Below the pieces are notes generated by a model that made no database searches, was not told the DNA's origin, and saw only the letters and a program-made list of their open reading frames with translations. 45,211 bases of DNA, taken from positions 1-45,211 of IMG/VR virus record IMGVR_UViG_3300027852_000067; one strand, 5' to 3'. The position numbers and the translations under genes are program-made. Each line of letters begins with the position of its first letter. Positions within the stretch are counted from its first letter, which is position 1. This DNA comes from a virus. Shown here one piece after another: positions 14,253-20,385 of this stretch.

Positions 14253-15604
14253 TTCTCCAATCCCGGCATTAAAAAGCCGTCTGCCATAATGTTTATACCG
14301 TTCACAATCTTGTAATTAACCTCAAATCCGCCAGGGTTCGTTTCTTCTTCGCGCCATGCCTTGCAGTTGTCTATGATTAGCTTTTGCCCTGGATAATCAG
14401 GTTGCAGGACGCAATAAAGGTTCGCTTTTTGCCGCGTTTTTTCCCCTCCATCAGCGTAGGGCTTGAAAGTATCTTTCTGGAGGCATATAATAGCAACCCC
14501 AGACTTTAGCGCATGGTGTATCTTAGCAATGTACCCCGGAATTTTGTAATAACTACCATCATCTGATTCAATATAGTCAAATATATTTAATGAATTAGGC
14601 TGAACTCTATCCATGGCAGAATCCGCCACCAGAGACCCAACAAACTTAACATTTCGCCATTCATCTATCCTGAAATTGTTTTGCCTTGACAGCCGCCTCT
14701 TAAACGTCTGCTTGTTTAGCTCTGAAGAATGGTAGATACATTCCCATTCCCGCTTGTTCAATCGTATCGTTTCCAGGGCCAGCGCGGTCTTTCCGGTACT
14801 CTTGCTACCAGCGAATATAACGATGTCCCCTGGGTAGATCTCGCAATACCGAGTCAGGCCAAGGGGAAGATTAATATCTACCGGGCTCTCATCTGAGGTT
14901 GTCCAGTCCTCGAACTCAAAGTCAGAATCTATCTTCCTGTATTGTCCGGGGCTTTGGCCTGTAGCTTCGATGACTTTCTTTTTTTTCATCCTGTTTAGAA
15001 TTTGGTTTACATTCTTTTTGTCTTTCCTCGAAGACAATTGGAGGCAGTTAAAAACAAATGACGCAGTTATTATGCCAGTTGTGTTTTCTATCAATTCCTC
15101 AACCTGCTGTGTCAAATTCTTGGCCTTTGGGCCACTTGATGCATATTCGCTTAAAACTGTAAAGTCGCTTATTAGTTCCCCTATCTCTGAGGTGAAATCA
15201 CTTGCACAGCAATTAAATATGTTTTCACAGTTTGCCATTATCTGCCTTCGGGTAGCATAGTCCTTCAATTGGTCGAGCGCGTTTTGCCAGCCAGCACTGA
15301 TATCAATATCCCGTAACTCACACAATACGTCAGGGCCACCACACTTTTTAAATTCTCGTAGGTTCTTACCCAAACTGTCAGCGAATACTGTGTAGGGGTA
15401 TGGACTAGCGCCATTTCCAGGCGCCATTGTTTTAAATTTTTGGGTTTTTATATATATAATGATAGAATTGTAGTTTTCATTCAAAAACAGGTCTGGGGCA
15501 AGATCTTTATCCATCTTCTCTTGAAGGGCAGGAAAGTTAAGGTAAACGCCTAATATCATTAGCTCTAATCCATCTGAAGAGGGTGCTTTTGTATGCTTTT
15601 CCAT
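14249..15604 (-). CDS. DnaB-like replicative helicase / RecA-fold ATPase
   Basis: 451 residues. The N-terminus (about 10-130) looks like a DnaB N-terminal helical domain (LELMILGVYLNFPALQEKMDKDLAPDLF). A winged-helix-like segment lies at about 180-225 (VNQILNRMKKKKVIEATGQ). The C-terminal RecA-like ATPase starts near 250 with Walker A GSKSTGKT at about 266-273 and a CLQKDT sensor-like stretch near 375. The winged helix between the two is unusual for DnaB and suggests a combined origin-binding and helicase-loading or unwinding protein. It probably drives phage DNA replication. It heads the distal part of the leftward early operon. Confidence 0.75.
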   Translation of the reverse strand: MEKHTKAPSSDGLELMILGVYLNFPALQEKMDKDLAPDLFLNENYNSIIIYIKTQKFKTMAPGNGASPYPYTVFADSLGKNLREFKKCGGPDVLCELRDIDISAGWQNALDQLKDYATRRQIMANCENIFNCCASDFTSEIGELISDFTVLSEYASSGPKAKNLTQQVEELIENTTGIITASFVFNCLQLSSRKDKKNVNQILNRMKKKKVIEATGQSPGQYRKIDSDFEFEDWTTSDESPVDINLPLGLTRYCEIYPGDIVIFAGSKSTGKTALALETIRLNKREWECIYHSSELNKQTFKRRLSRQNNFRIDEWRNVKFVGSLVADSAMDRVQPNSLNIFDYIESDDGSYYKIPGYIAKIHHALKSGVAIICLQKDTFKPYADGGEKTRQKANLYCVLQPDYPGQKLIIDNCKAWREEETNPGGFEVNYKIVNGINIMADGFLMPGLEK

Positions 15605-15692
15605 AAAGCCTATGATTTTCTAAGTTGCTGATATCTCTATGTTTATGTTTTTTTTAAAGACAATTGAAGCACAAAAACGGAAATTGAGGTTT

Positions 15693-15992
15693 TTATGAAG
15701 CAAGCATTGAAGCACATTTAGAAATAGCAGCTTGCGCTCTCTTATTCGCATCAGGCTCAAGTACGCAGGATAATGCAACAGCATGCTGGTATAGCAAGTA
15801 TAGTTCCTCAAATGGGTCTGACCCAACTATATGGCACCCTACTTTTCGAGAACGTTCAGCTGTAAAGGCTGCAGTTTTTTCAATGTCAGCTATTGATTTC
15901 GTGCTTTTCTTTATTTCGGCTAGAAGCAAAAGAAAGTCAACTGGGTCCATGCCTAGCTTCTCTGCTTTTAACAACGCTGTTTTCTTATCCAT
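15693..15992 (-). CDS. Hypothetical protein with MDPVDFLL motif
   Basis: 99 residues from the ATG at 15992 (GGGGG 5 bases upstream; an in-frame GTG at 15998 is less likely). The N-terminus (KKTALLKAEKLGMDPVDFLLLLAEI) is clearly related to that of the 59-aa gene at 16176-16355 (KETILAQAKIANMDPIDFLLRRLEL). The rest is helical with two cysteines. Similar short proteins occur in phage early regions. Function unknown. Confidence 0.7.
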   Translation of the reverse strand: MDKKTALLKAEKLGMDPVDFLLLLAEIKKSTKSIADIEKTAAFTAERSRKVGCHIVGSDPFEELYLLYQHAVALSCVLEPDANKRAQAAISKCASMLAS

Positions 15993-16011
15993 AATCACCC
16001 CCTAAACAAAA

Positions 16012-16086
16012 AAAGAGATATTGGGAGAGAATAGGCGGAACACGCGCCTTCCGGTCCTTGCGGGTACCGGCTCCCAATATCTCTTT
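16012..16086 (-). terminator. Long-stem terminator or attenuator in an mRNA leader
   Basis: A perfect 16-bp inverted repeat (AAAGAGATATTGGGAG at 16012-16027 with its complement at 16071-16086) encloses two smaller stems (CCGG..CCGG and GGCG..CGCC). On the minus strand it is followed by a T-run, so it can terminate. It lies between the promoter at 16137-16165 and the gene at 15992, so it would act as an attenuator that must be passed to express the helicase operon. Confidence 0.65.
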
Positions 16087-16136
16087 AATTGGTTAAAGTT
16101 TATTGCCATTGCGTATTCCTAATTTATTCTGACACA

Positions 16137-16165
16137 GTTCTACCTGAAGCCGATCGCCTTGTCAA
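16137..16165 (-). promoter_or_regulatory. Candidate promoter of the leftward replication operon
   Basis: Minus-strand TTGACA (16165-16160), 17-base spacer, TAGAAC (16142-16137). The -10 is only partly consensus. It sits just downstream of the gene ending at 16176 and upstream of the long-stem terminator. Confidence 0.55.
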
Positions 16166-16175
16166 GCATTATTCT

Positions 16176-16355
16176 TTAATCAAACCCAGCCAATTTTCGC
16201 TTAGCCTGCCAGATAGACCTTTCAAGAAAACTCTGAGCTCTGGCCTGGAATATTTCCTTAGCCTGAGTTTCCAACTCCAGCCGCCTAAGCAAAAAATCGA
16301 TCGGGTCCATGTTCGCTATCTTTGCCTGAGCTAGTATCGTTTCTTTATTAAGCAT
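16176..16355 (-). CDS. Small hypothetical protein with MDPIDFLL motif
   Basis: 59 residues from the ATG at 16355, which follows AAAGGAGG by 5 bases; the longer frame back to 16376 has no ribosome site. The first 28 residues are paralogous to those of the gene at 15693-15992. The remainder is a charged helix. The 3' end of the preceding gene overlaps this start. Function unknown. Confidence 0.65.
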   Translation of the reverse strand: MLNKETILAQAKIANMDPIDFLLRRLELETQAKEIFQARAQSFLERSIWQAKRKLAGFD

Positions 16356-16510
16356 AATGCCTCCTTTGATGAACACACAGCCGCCGCCCAGTCATCAAGC
16401 GCTTTGCCCAGCCCCTCCCGCATTCGTTGAGCCTGCTCTTCCTTAGCCTTCCTTATGTCTGGGTCCGGGCCTGTCATCAGCTCTGGGTCATAATCTGTTA
16501 TGGTTTTCAC
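16331..16510 (-). CDS. Small hypothetical protein, GTG start
   Basis: 59 residues. Sequence starts with KTITDYDPELMTGPDPDIRKAKEEQAQ and continues as a helix with a DDWAA segment. GTG start at 16510 with GAGG 8 bases upstream. The frame overlaps the next gene by 25 bases. Coding is plausible from composition and position. Confidence 0.5.
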   Translation of the reverse strand: MKTITDYDPELMTGPDPDIRKAKEEQAQRMREGLGKALDDWAAAVCSSKEALCLIKKRY

Positions 16511-16528
16511 TTTTCAGCCTCAAGGTGA

Positions 16529-16867
16529 TCAGATATATTTAAACTCTATCCGGTTTACAATTTCACTTCTAGAACACTTCATTTCTCTCACAAACATTGT
16601 CGTAAATTCAAAAGACATTAATTGAGGGAAGCCTTCCCTGTTGCAATCCGTCTGACTAATGCTGTCTAGCGGCTCAGGGGAAGTAGATACGACTTGGATT
16701 TGGCATATCCGCTTTATCTTTTCACCTTTCTTGAGCCCTTGGCATTTCTCGCAAGCGTTCAGGACATCTCCGGGTTTCAAGAACCACCAGCCAAGACGCC
16801 TTGTGACGTCTTTTGTTCTAGCCCGTATTTGATTAGTTGTCAGCATAAAGCTCATGTTTCTTGGCAT
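16529..16867 (-). CDS. ASCH-domain-like protein
   Basis: 112 residues. The pattern MLTTNQIRARTKDVTRRLGWWFLKPGDVLNACEKCQGLKK, then KRICQIQVVS, EPLDSI and EGFPQLMSFEFTTMF is that of small phage ASCH-superfamily proteins, a PUA-like RNA-binding fold. The ATG at 16867 is preceded by GGGGGAGG. It lies between the repressor and the replication genes. Likely RNA binding in translation or anti-defence; exact role unknown. Confidence 0.75.
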   Translation of the reverse strand: MPRNMSFMLTTNQIRARTKDVTRRLGWWFLKPGDVLNACEKCQGLKKGEKIKRICQIQVVSTSPEPLDSISQTDCNREGFPQLMSFEFTTMFVREMKCSRSEIVNRIEFKYI

Positions 16868-16899
16868 AATTTAACACCTCCCCCGCTAACGCTGCGATT

Positions 16900-17103
16900 T
16901 CATAGGTTTCGCTCAGGCCCAAGGTCCCACATATCTTCGAAGCGCACCTGGCCACCAGACCACCTTATAATCTTAAGTGCTAATTTTCGTCCAGTAGGAT
17001 GACCATTAGTTATGTTCCATAAATGTTGTCGAGTAATATCCAGTGCTTCTAAGACCTCTGGCGTCGACAGCCTTTTCCATTTTATATATTCTTTGAGTTC
17101 CAT
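16900..17103 (-). CDS. Cro/CI-like helix-turn-helix regulator
   Basis: 67 residues. The segment LSTPEVLEALDITRQHLWNITNG is a helix-turn-helix of the Cro/XRE type, followed by a helix and RWSGGQVRFEDMWDL, a motif common in Cro-like or YdaS-like phage regulators. The ATG at 17103 is chosen because the promoter at 17111-17139 would start the mRNA at or within a base of it. A longer frame back to 17307 crosses the promoter region. It probably binds the 17-bp palindrome in the divergent early promoter. A leaderless message is known for lambda cI. Confidence 0.75.
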   Translation of the reverse strand: MELKEYIKWKRLSTPEVLEALDITRQHLWNITNGHPTGRKLALKIIRWSGGQVRFEDMWDLGPERNL

Positions 17104-17110
17104 GCCAAAC

Positions 17111-17139
17111 AATATATACATAGGAGATCCATGTGTCAA
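17111..17139 (-). promoter_or_regulatory. Repressor promoter, leaderless transcript
   Basis: Minus-strand TTGACA (17139-17134), exactly 17 bases, TATATT (17116-17111). The regulator's ATG lies 8 bases further, at the expected start point, so the message is predicted to be leaderless. Confidence 0.75.
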
Positions 17140-17179
17140 CGTTTTTTTTACATTTATCGAGGTTAGCGTAAAATATTTC

Positions 17180-17207
17180 TTGACAACGCAAAAATAGTGC
17201 GTACAAT
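17180..17207 (+). promoter_or_regulatory. Rightward early promoter with internal 17-bp operator
   Basis: TTGACA (17180-17185), 16-base spacer, TACAAT (17202-17207). The spacer holds the palindrome ACGCA-N7-TGCGT (17186-17202), the size of a lambda-type operator. Repressor there would block this promoter. The first downstream element is attC-like site 4, so this promoter also drives the cassette array. Confidence 0.7.
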
Positions 17208-17249
17208 AGAAAATACACATAGAGAAAAGCCGGACAACCAACATCAAGT

Positions 17250-17301
17250 AGCAACCAAATCCACCGGACGCGAAAAGCGCGCCGGTGATTAAAACATTAT
17301 A
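17250..17301 (+). other. attC-like site 4
   Basis: AGCAACC (R''-like), AAATC, then CACCGG[A]CGCG against CGCGCCGGTG with one unpaired A and loop AAAAG, then TGATTAAAA and R'-like CATTATA (17295-17301). It sits about 43 bases after the early promoter, where an integron would have its attI or first site. Confidence 0.8.
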
Positions 17302-17317
17302 ATGCAAAGAGGTCGAA

Positions 17318-17518
17318 ATGGTAAAATGTAAAAAATGCGGTACTGATTACAAAGTGAGTTGTCATGTCTGTTACCCTGATCCGCCGACAGAAAACGAAAA
17401 AAGAATACTTCAGCTTGAAGAAATATTTAGGCATCCCCACGTAAGCGATGGTGTCGGTAGCTCATGCAAAAGATGTGGCTTAGATTTAAGAGATAAACTC
17501 CATCTGACAGCATTATAA
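17318..17518 (+). CDS. Small zinc-ribbon protein (cassette gene)
   Basis: 66 residues with CKKC (4-7), CHVC (15-18) and CKRC (50-53), a treble-clef or zinc-ribbon arrangement. Starts 17 bases after site 4 with an AGAGG ribosome site. Its TAA stop is part of the TAAC box of site 5. So the unit site 4 - gene - site 5 is a classic single-gene cassette. Function unknown; likely nucleic-acid binding. Confidence 0.75.
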   Translation: MVKCKKCGTDYKVSCHVCYPDPPTENEKRILQLEEIFRHPHVSDGVGSSCKRCGLDLRDKLHLTAL

Positions 17519-17571
17519 CCAGCAAATCCACGGGGCGCCAAAAAGCGGCGCCCGTGATTAAAAACGTTATC
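17514..17571 (+). other. attC-like site 5
   Basis: TATAACC (R'', includes the gene's stop), AGCAAATC, CACGGG[G]CGCC against GGCGCCCGTG with one unpaired G, then TGATTAAAAA and R' CGTTATC (17565-17571). Confidence 0.82.
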
Positions 17572-17769
17572 GCTCGTGGCGGAATAGGTAGACGCTAAGG
17601 ACAGTTAAGGGAGGGCAGCTTGAAGAGGGTGGATAAAGAGAATCAACGTAAACACGCCGGGCCACCACTGCCCAGAAATAACGCATTAATAATAAAAACT
17701 GTTTGTCCCCGTAAAGGGTGGTTGATAAGCGTTAATAATCCCATGTTGGGTGCAAATCCCAACCGAGCA
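17572..17769 (+). ncRNA. tRNA-Leu-like non-coding cassette (insert in the anticodon region)
   Basis: Starts 1 base after R' of site 5 and ends in the AAC box of site 6. The 5' end (GCTCG, then TGGCGGAATAGGTAGACGC) is a good class II, Leu-type acceptor and D-arm. The 3' end has a T-arm TTGGG-TGCAAAT-CCCAA and acceptor CGAGC pairing with GCTCG. Between them about 145 bases form other hairpins (GGGCAG with CTGCCC, GGTGG with CCACC, TAACGC with GCGTTA) and no clear anticodon arm. The T-loop has TG where TT is expected, and the acceptor pairs for only 5 bp. It is a decayed or structured tRNA-like RNA, not a normal tRNA. Confidence 0.5.
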
Positions 17770-17823
17770 TAACCCAAAAATCCACCGGACGTAAACCAAA
17801 CGCCGGTGATTAGGACGTTATAA
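17768..17823 (+). other. attC-like site 6
   Basis: CATAACC, CAAAAATC, CACCGG[A]CGT against ACGCCGGTG with one unpaired A, then TGATTAGGA and R' CGTTATAA (17816-17823). The flanking boxes match sites 3, 4 and 5. Confidence 0.82.
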
Positions 17824-17837
17824 AGAAAGGAGAAAAA

Positions 17838-17981
17838 ATGGGAATTCCAATTTTCAAACAATTTGTGTGGCATATATTTTTTGCTAGGTTAGTTTCTTTA
17901 GGAGTGTGGTGTTCGTTAATATATTTTATTTTTTATTGTTTAGAAAAATTTAAGCTTCTTAATTGGCTGTTTTCTTTATAA
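17838..17981 (+). CDS. 47-aa membrane protein (cassette gene)
   Basis: A single hydrophobic span (HIFFARLVSLGVWCSLIYFIFYCL) between short basic ends. AAAGGAG precedes the ATG by 6 bases, about 20 bases after the R' box of site 6. The TAA stop lies in the TAAC of site 7. A cassette with one tiny membrane protein. Function unknown. Confidence 0.65.
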   Translation: MGIPIFKQFVWHIFFARLVSLGVWCSLIYFIFYCLEKFKLLNWLFSL

Positions 17982-18076
17982 CAAGCCGTTTCACTCTGAC
18001 CGGAAAAGCCGGTCTGCTGTGGAGTAGGTTGAAACTGCTTGTCGGCTTTTCCGGCAGGTGAACTTTAATGTTAGCC
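17976..18076 (+). other. attC-like site 7 (long form)
   Basis: TATAACAAGCCG at the left end, outer stem TTCAC/GTGAA, inner stem CCGGAAAAGCCG with CGGCTTTTCCGG separated by about 30 bases, then AACTTTAAT and R' GTTAGCC (18070-18076). It is about 100 bp, the size of the long attC class, and has the best R' match to GTTRRRY in the window. Confidence 0.78.
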
Positions 18077-18115
18077 CCTTATACAACAAGGCTGATAAGT
18101 GATGGAGGGGGCGGT

Positions 18116-18448
18116 GTGAAATCATTAATATTGATAATAGGCTGGATTGAAAACAAAATGGATATCAAACTGTCGAGAACATCAAATCAAACTATAGCGG
18201 CCTTTGTTATTATCAACATAATCCTTGGTATAATAGTTGTTTATGTAAAATTAATGGAATGGGATACGCTGGTTTTGATAGTATTTTTTGCTTGTTTAAT
18301 AACCCTTGTATTTTCAGGGGTAATAATATTTAGAGAAGAAGTCTATAAACATAGCGCCAAGTATTTAAGCAAGGCCCCATATGAGGAATACAAGCGGATA
18401 CGAGGAGAGCAGATAAGACGAAAAAAGAAATCAAGGCAGGATGTATAG
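18116..18448 (+). CDS. Two-span membrane protein (cassette gene)
   Basis: 110 residues from a GTG preceded by GGAGGGGGCG; an ATG frame from 18068 overlaps the site and an internal ATG at 18158 is also possible. Two transmembrane helices lie at about FVIINIILGIIVVYV and LVLIVFFACLITLVF, and the cytoplasmic C-terminus is basic (IRRKKKSR). It lies between sites 7 and 8. Function unknown; perhaps a superinfection or lysis modulator. Confidence 0.65.
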   Translation: MKSLILIIGWIENKMDIKLSRTSNQTIAAFVIINIILGIIVVYVKLMEWDTLVLIVFFACLITLVFSGVIIFREEVYKHSAKYLSKAPYEEYKRIRGEQIRRKKKSRQDV

Positions 18449-18457
18449 CAGACTCCT

Positions 18458-18506
18458 GCTAACCAAAAGATGCACCCGATAAAGACGGGTGATCTTGGCG
18501 TTATAC
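18458..18506 (+). other. attC-like site 8
   Basis: GCTAACC, AAAAGATG, CACCCG[A]T against ACGGGTG with an asymmetrical A, then ATCTTGG and R' CGTTATAC (18499-18506). Ten bases after the stop of the two-span membrane protein. Confidence 0.72.
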
Positions 18507-18651
18507 GTAACCAAGCAACCAACAACCAAACCCTGTAGCCAACCTAAAACGCGCCTTGCCCCGGACCAGCGTAAAAAACCGCGCATTTGGAGTGAAAAAT
18601 AGTCGGGATTGGCTCGGCTATGCCGGGGTGGGGCGCATAACTAACATGGAG
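18507..18651 (+). other. Possible degenerate attC-like element / empty cassette
   Basis: The region starts GTAACC directly after site 8 and has no gene. It holds a long imperfect hairpin: GCGCC (18551-18555) with GGCGC (18632-18636) and CCCCGG (18559-18564) with CCGGGG (18623-18628). The right end reads GGCGCATAACTAACATGG, like an attC right half, but the R' box is not intact. This could be a decayed site with an empty cassette. Confidence 0.4.
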
Positions 18652-18659
18652 GCAAAATC

Positions 18660-19019
18660 ATGAATGAAGCATTGGGATTGATAGAACAGTTAGCAGTTAA
18701 GCTTGGGACCACCGCAGACCAAATGTGGGCCGTATTGCTCGGCCAAGCACCCATTAACGGCATAATAAATATTTTTCAATACGTGCTTATCTGCATTGGG
18801 TGCTTCTGTTGGTATCGTGTTACCCTAAATGTCCATGCCAAGATACAAGATTCTTGGGCTGAAGAAAATTATATGTGGGTTGGCGCTGTTTGGATTATTC
18901 TTTGTGTCCTCGTTATTTGTATGTTTTTTTGTTTACACGACACTATTACGGCCCTTATAAATCCTGAGTATTGGGCACTCGATAAAATATTGGGCACATT
19001 GAAGCCAAGCCAACCTTAA
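18660..19019 (+). CDS. Phage membrane protein
   Basis: 119 residues with hydrophobic spans at about IINIFQYVLICIGCFCWYR and YMWVGAVWIILCVLVICMFFCL, separated by a charged loop. The N-terminal 30 residues form an amphipathic helix. Start follows CATGGAGG. It begins the larger phage-core part of the operon after the cassette block. Similar small membrane proteins occur in phages next to replication genes; function unknown. Confidence 0.75.
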   Translation: MNEALGLIEQLAVKLGTTADQMWAVLLGQAPINGIINIFQYVLICIGCFCWYRVTLNVHAKIQDSWAEENYMWVGAVWIILCVLVICMFFCLHDTITALINPEYWALDKILGTLKPSQP

Positions 19020-19053
19020 AGATGAGCATAACTATTTAAAGGAGAACGAAATT

Positions 19054-19323
19054 ATGGACAAAGACGCGAATGCAAAGAAAAGCACACAGGTCGATGAGCA
19101 GATGATGCTAATGGAGGAAAGACTTAGCTTACTTAATGACGCGGTTATGAAATTAGATACACAGTTGCAAAAAGTTTGCAGGGAGCTGGAACCTCCTCAA
19201 CCGGAAACGCAAAGCTCCGGACCGGAGCTTGTAAGCTTGGCATGGAATCTCTACGAAAACAACTGCGAGATTGAAAAAAATACAGAGAGAATCCTTTCTA
19301 TTATCAATAGGCTTGAGGTATGA
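19054..19323 (+). CDS. Coiled-coil hypothetical protein
   Basis: 89 residues. A heptad helix at about 12-48 (VDEQMMLMEERLSLLNDAVMKLDTQLQKVCRELE) is followed by a Pro/Gln linker and a second helix (LVSLAWNLYENNCEIEKNTERILSIINRL). AAAGGAG precedes the ATG. Helical dimeric protein of unknown function. Confidence 0.75.
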   Translation: MDKDANAKKSTQVDEQMMLMEERLSLLNDAVMKLDTQLQKVCRELEPPQPETQSSGPELVSLAWNLYENNCEIEKNTERILSIINRLEV

Positions 19324-19339
19324 CAAACGGAGGTGAGCA

Positions 19340-19612
19340 ATGAGATATTTATTAGTTATGTTTGTTTTTATCGCTTTTGCTTACGGGTGTACATCTGATA
19401 CCGCCGACCTAGTGCTGCCGGAAGGGTACACACTGGTTTGCTCTGATTCAGGAAAATACTCACTAAAATCCGATTCGTTTGGCGATGGCATAAGCGCAAA
19501 TGTCTGGAGTAGTGAACGTGCTGCGAAAGAGTACGCTTGGTTGTGGGAAAAATGCAAAGACAAAACATTTGTGCTTGAATCATCAAAATACGATTGGCAC
19601 GCCTGCGAATAA
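19340..19612 (+). CDS. Predicted lipoprotein
   Basis: 90 residues. An N-terminal signal peptide (RYLLVMFVFIAFAYGC) ends in a lipobox with Cys at position 17, so it would be lipidated and placed in the envelope. The mature part has four aromatic or charged strands and no enzyme motif. GGAGGTGAGCA precedes the ATG. Phage early lipoproteins often block superinfection; that role is inference. Confidence 0.7.
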   Translation: MRYLLVMFVFIAFAYGCTSDTADLVLPEGYTLVCSDSGKYSLKSDSFGDGISANVWSSERAAKEYAWLWEKCKDKTFVLESSKYDWHACE

Positions 19613-19634
19613 ATATAACCAACGGAGGTGAACA

Positions 19635-19922
19635 ATGTATAATTACGAAAAAATACCTGAGCATATTCGGGAAAGCGTCAAGGGGTACGTTGAAAAAGGC
19701 ATCCCGGTAGGCAGTTTTTTGACAGCAGTTATTTGCAACGATTTAAGAGAATCATTCGCAATGGCAGATGATATTAACCGTGATAGAATGTTCGATATTG
19801 TTTCATTTTTCTATAATGAACCCCCGATCACTTGCTGGGGATCAAGAGAAAATATGGATAAATGGATTTCTGGATTTAGGGAAAAGGAGAAGGATTATGC
19901 TTTTAACAAAAACGGGGACTAA
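19635..19922 (+). CDS. Hypothetical protein
   Basis: 95 residues of mixed helix and strand (IPEHIRESVKGYVEKGIPVGSFLTAVICNDLRESFAMADDINR). GGAGGTGAACA precedes the ATG. The family of short phage proteins of this kind has no known function. Confidence 0.75.
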   Translation: MYNYEKIPEHIRESVKGYVEKGIPVGSFLTAVICNDLRESFAMADDINRDRMFDIVSFFYNEPPITCWGSRENMDKWISGFREKEKDYAFNKNGD

Positions 19923-20013
19923 AATTTGCCTTTTGCTGTGCAGTCCATTGCTAGTCTGGGTAAGCATTTCGTATTTGAAACAGGTGGTGGCGCGGTCCTG
20001 GCCGTATTCATAA
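19897..20013 (+). CDS. 38-aa membrane peptide overlapping its neighbours
   Basis: An ATG with AAAGGAGAAGGAT upstream. One membrane segment (ICLLLCSPLLVWVSISYL) and a basic end. It overlaps the 3' end of the previous gene and, in another frame, the TTG-started candidate at 19926. Confidence 0.45.
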   Translation: MLLTKTGTKICLLLCSPLLVWVSISYLKQVVARSWPYS

Positions 20014-20084
20014 TAAGCCTAGCTGTCGGACTCATGGTGGGGCCGCTCCTGAAAAAGAGAAGCCGTGATTTTGATGGATATTAA
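19926..20084 (+). CDS. 52-aa membrane protein candidate, TTG start
   Basis: PFAVQSIASLGKHFV, then a membrane segment GGAVLAVFIISLAVGLMVGPLL and a basic end. GGGGA lies 9 bases before the TTG. It lies in a different frame from the 38-aa candidate at 19897. A two-gene overlap of membrane peptides is seen in i-spanin/o-spanin or lysis modules, but these are early genes. Only one of the two may be real. Confidence 0.4.
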   Translation: MPFAVQSIASLGKHFVFETGGGAVLAVFIISLAVGLMVGPLLKKRSRDFDGY

Positions 20085-20112
20085 ACAACAACTTACTTAA
20101 TGGAGATAAGCG

Positions 20113-20373
20113 ATGAACATAGAAGACATCAGGAAAGCGAACATCTCAGAAAGCAACCTAAAAAATGCAGAGGCGCATCTTTCTGCCATGAAGAACAATG
20201 CAAAAGAGGGAAGACGCATTAGCGCATCAATCAGTTACGTAAGCAAGGAATGCAACATCATGAACGTCTCCATAACTCTCAACAAGGTCGAGAGCAGCGT
20301 GCTGATTCACATGTTAATCGATAGAGTTAGCAGCGAAGTCCAGGGCCTGAAGGATGAAATAGCAAGTTATTAG
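20113..20373 (+). CDS. Hypothetical protein
   Basis: 86 residues, mainly helix at the start (ISESNLKNAEAHLSAMKNNAKEGRRI) then strands and a helix (SVLIHMLIDRVSSEVQGLKDE). Ribosome site GGAGATAAGCG. The fold could be a small DNA- or protein-binding domain. Function unknown. Confidence 0.7.
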   Translation: MNIEDIRKANISESNLKNAEAHLSAMKNNAKEGRRISASISYVSKECNIMNVSITLNKVESSVLIHMLIDRVSSEVQGLKDEIASY

Positions 20374-20385
20374 CGGGGGTGCACA

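Noticed and set aside
17572-17769. A functional tRNA-Leu or tmRNA
   Set aside because: There is no anticodon arm, the T-loop is TG instead of TT and the acceptor is short. No tag-peptide reading frame or G-U acceptor identity like tmRNA is visible. So only tRNA-like is claimed.
17572-17769. Group I intron within a tRNA-Leu gene
   Set aside because: The insert (about 145 bases) is too short for a group I intron and shows no recognisable P/Q/R/S core pairs.
17643-17873. 76-aa minus-strand reading frame over sites 5-6 region
   Set aside because: It overlaps the attC-like site and the tRNA-like cassette, lacks a ribosome site and has no protein-like composition.
17250-18506. Hairpins at sites 4-8 as Rho-independent terminators
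   Set aside because: None is followed by a U-run. All have conserved boxes outside the stem (AAC, AAATC, TGATTAAAAC, GTTAT) and an unpaired base at a constant place. Genes continue directly downstream in the same operon.
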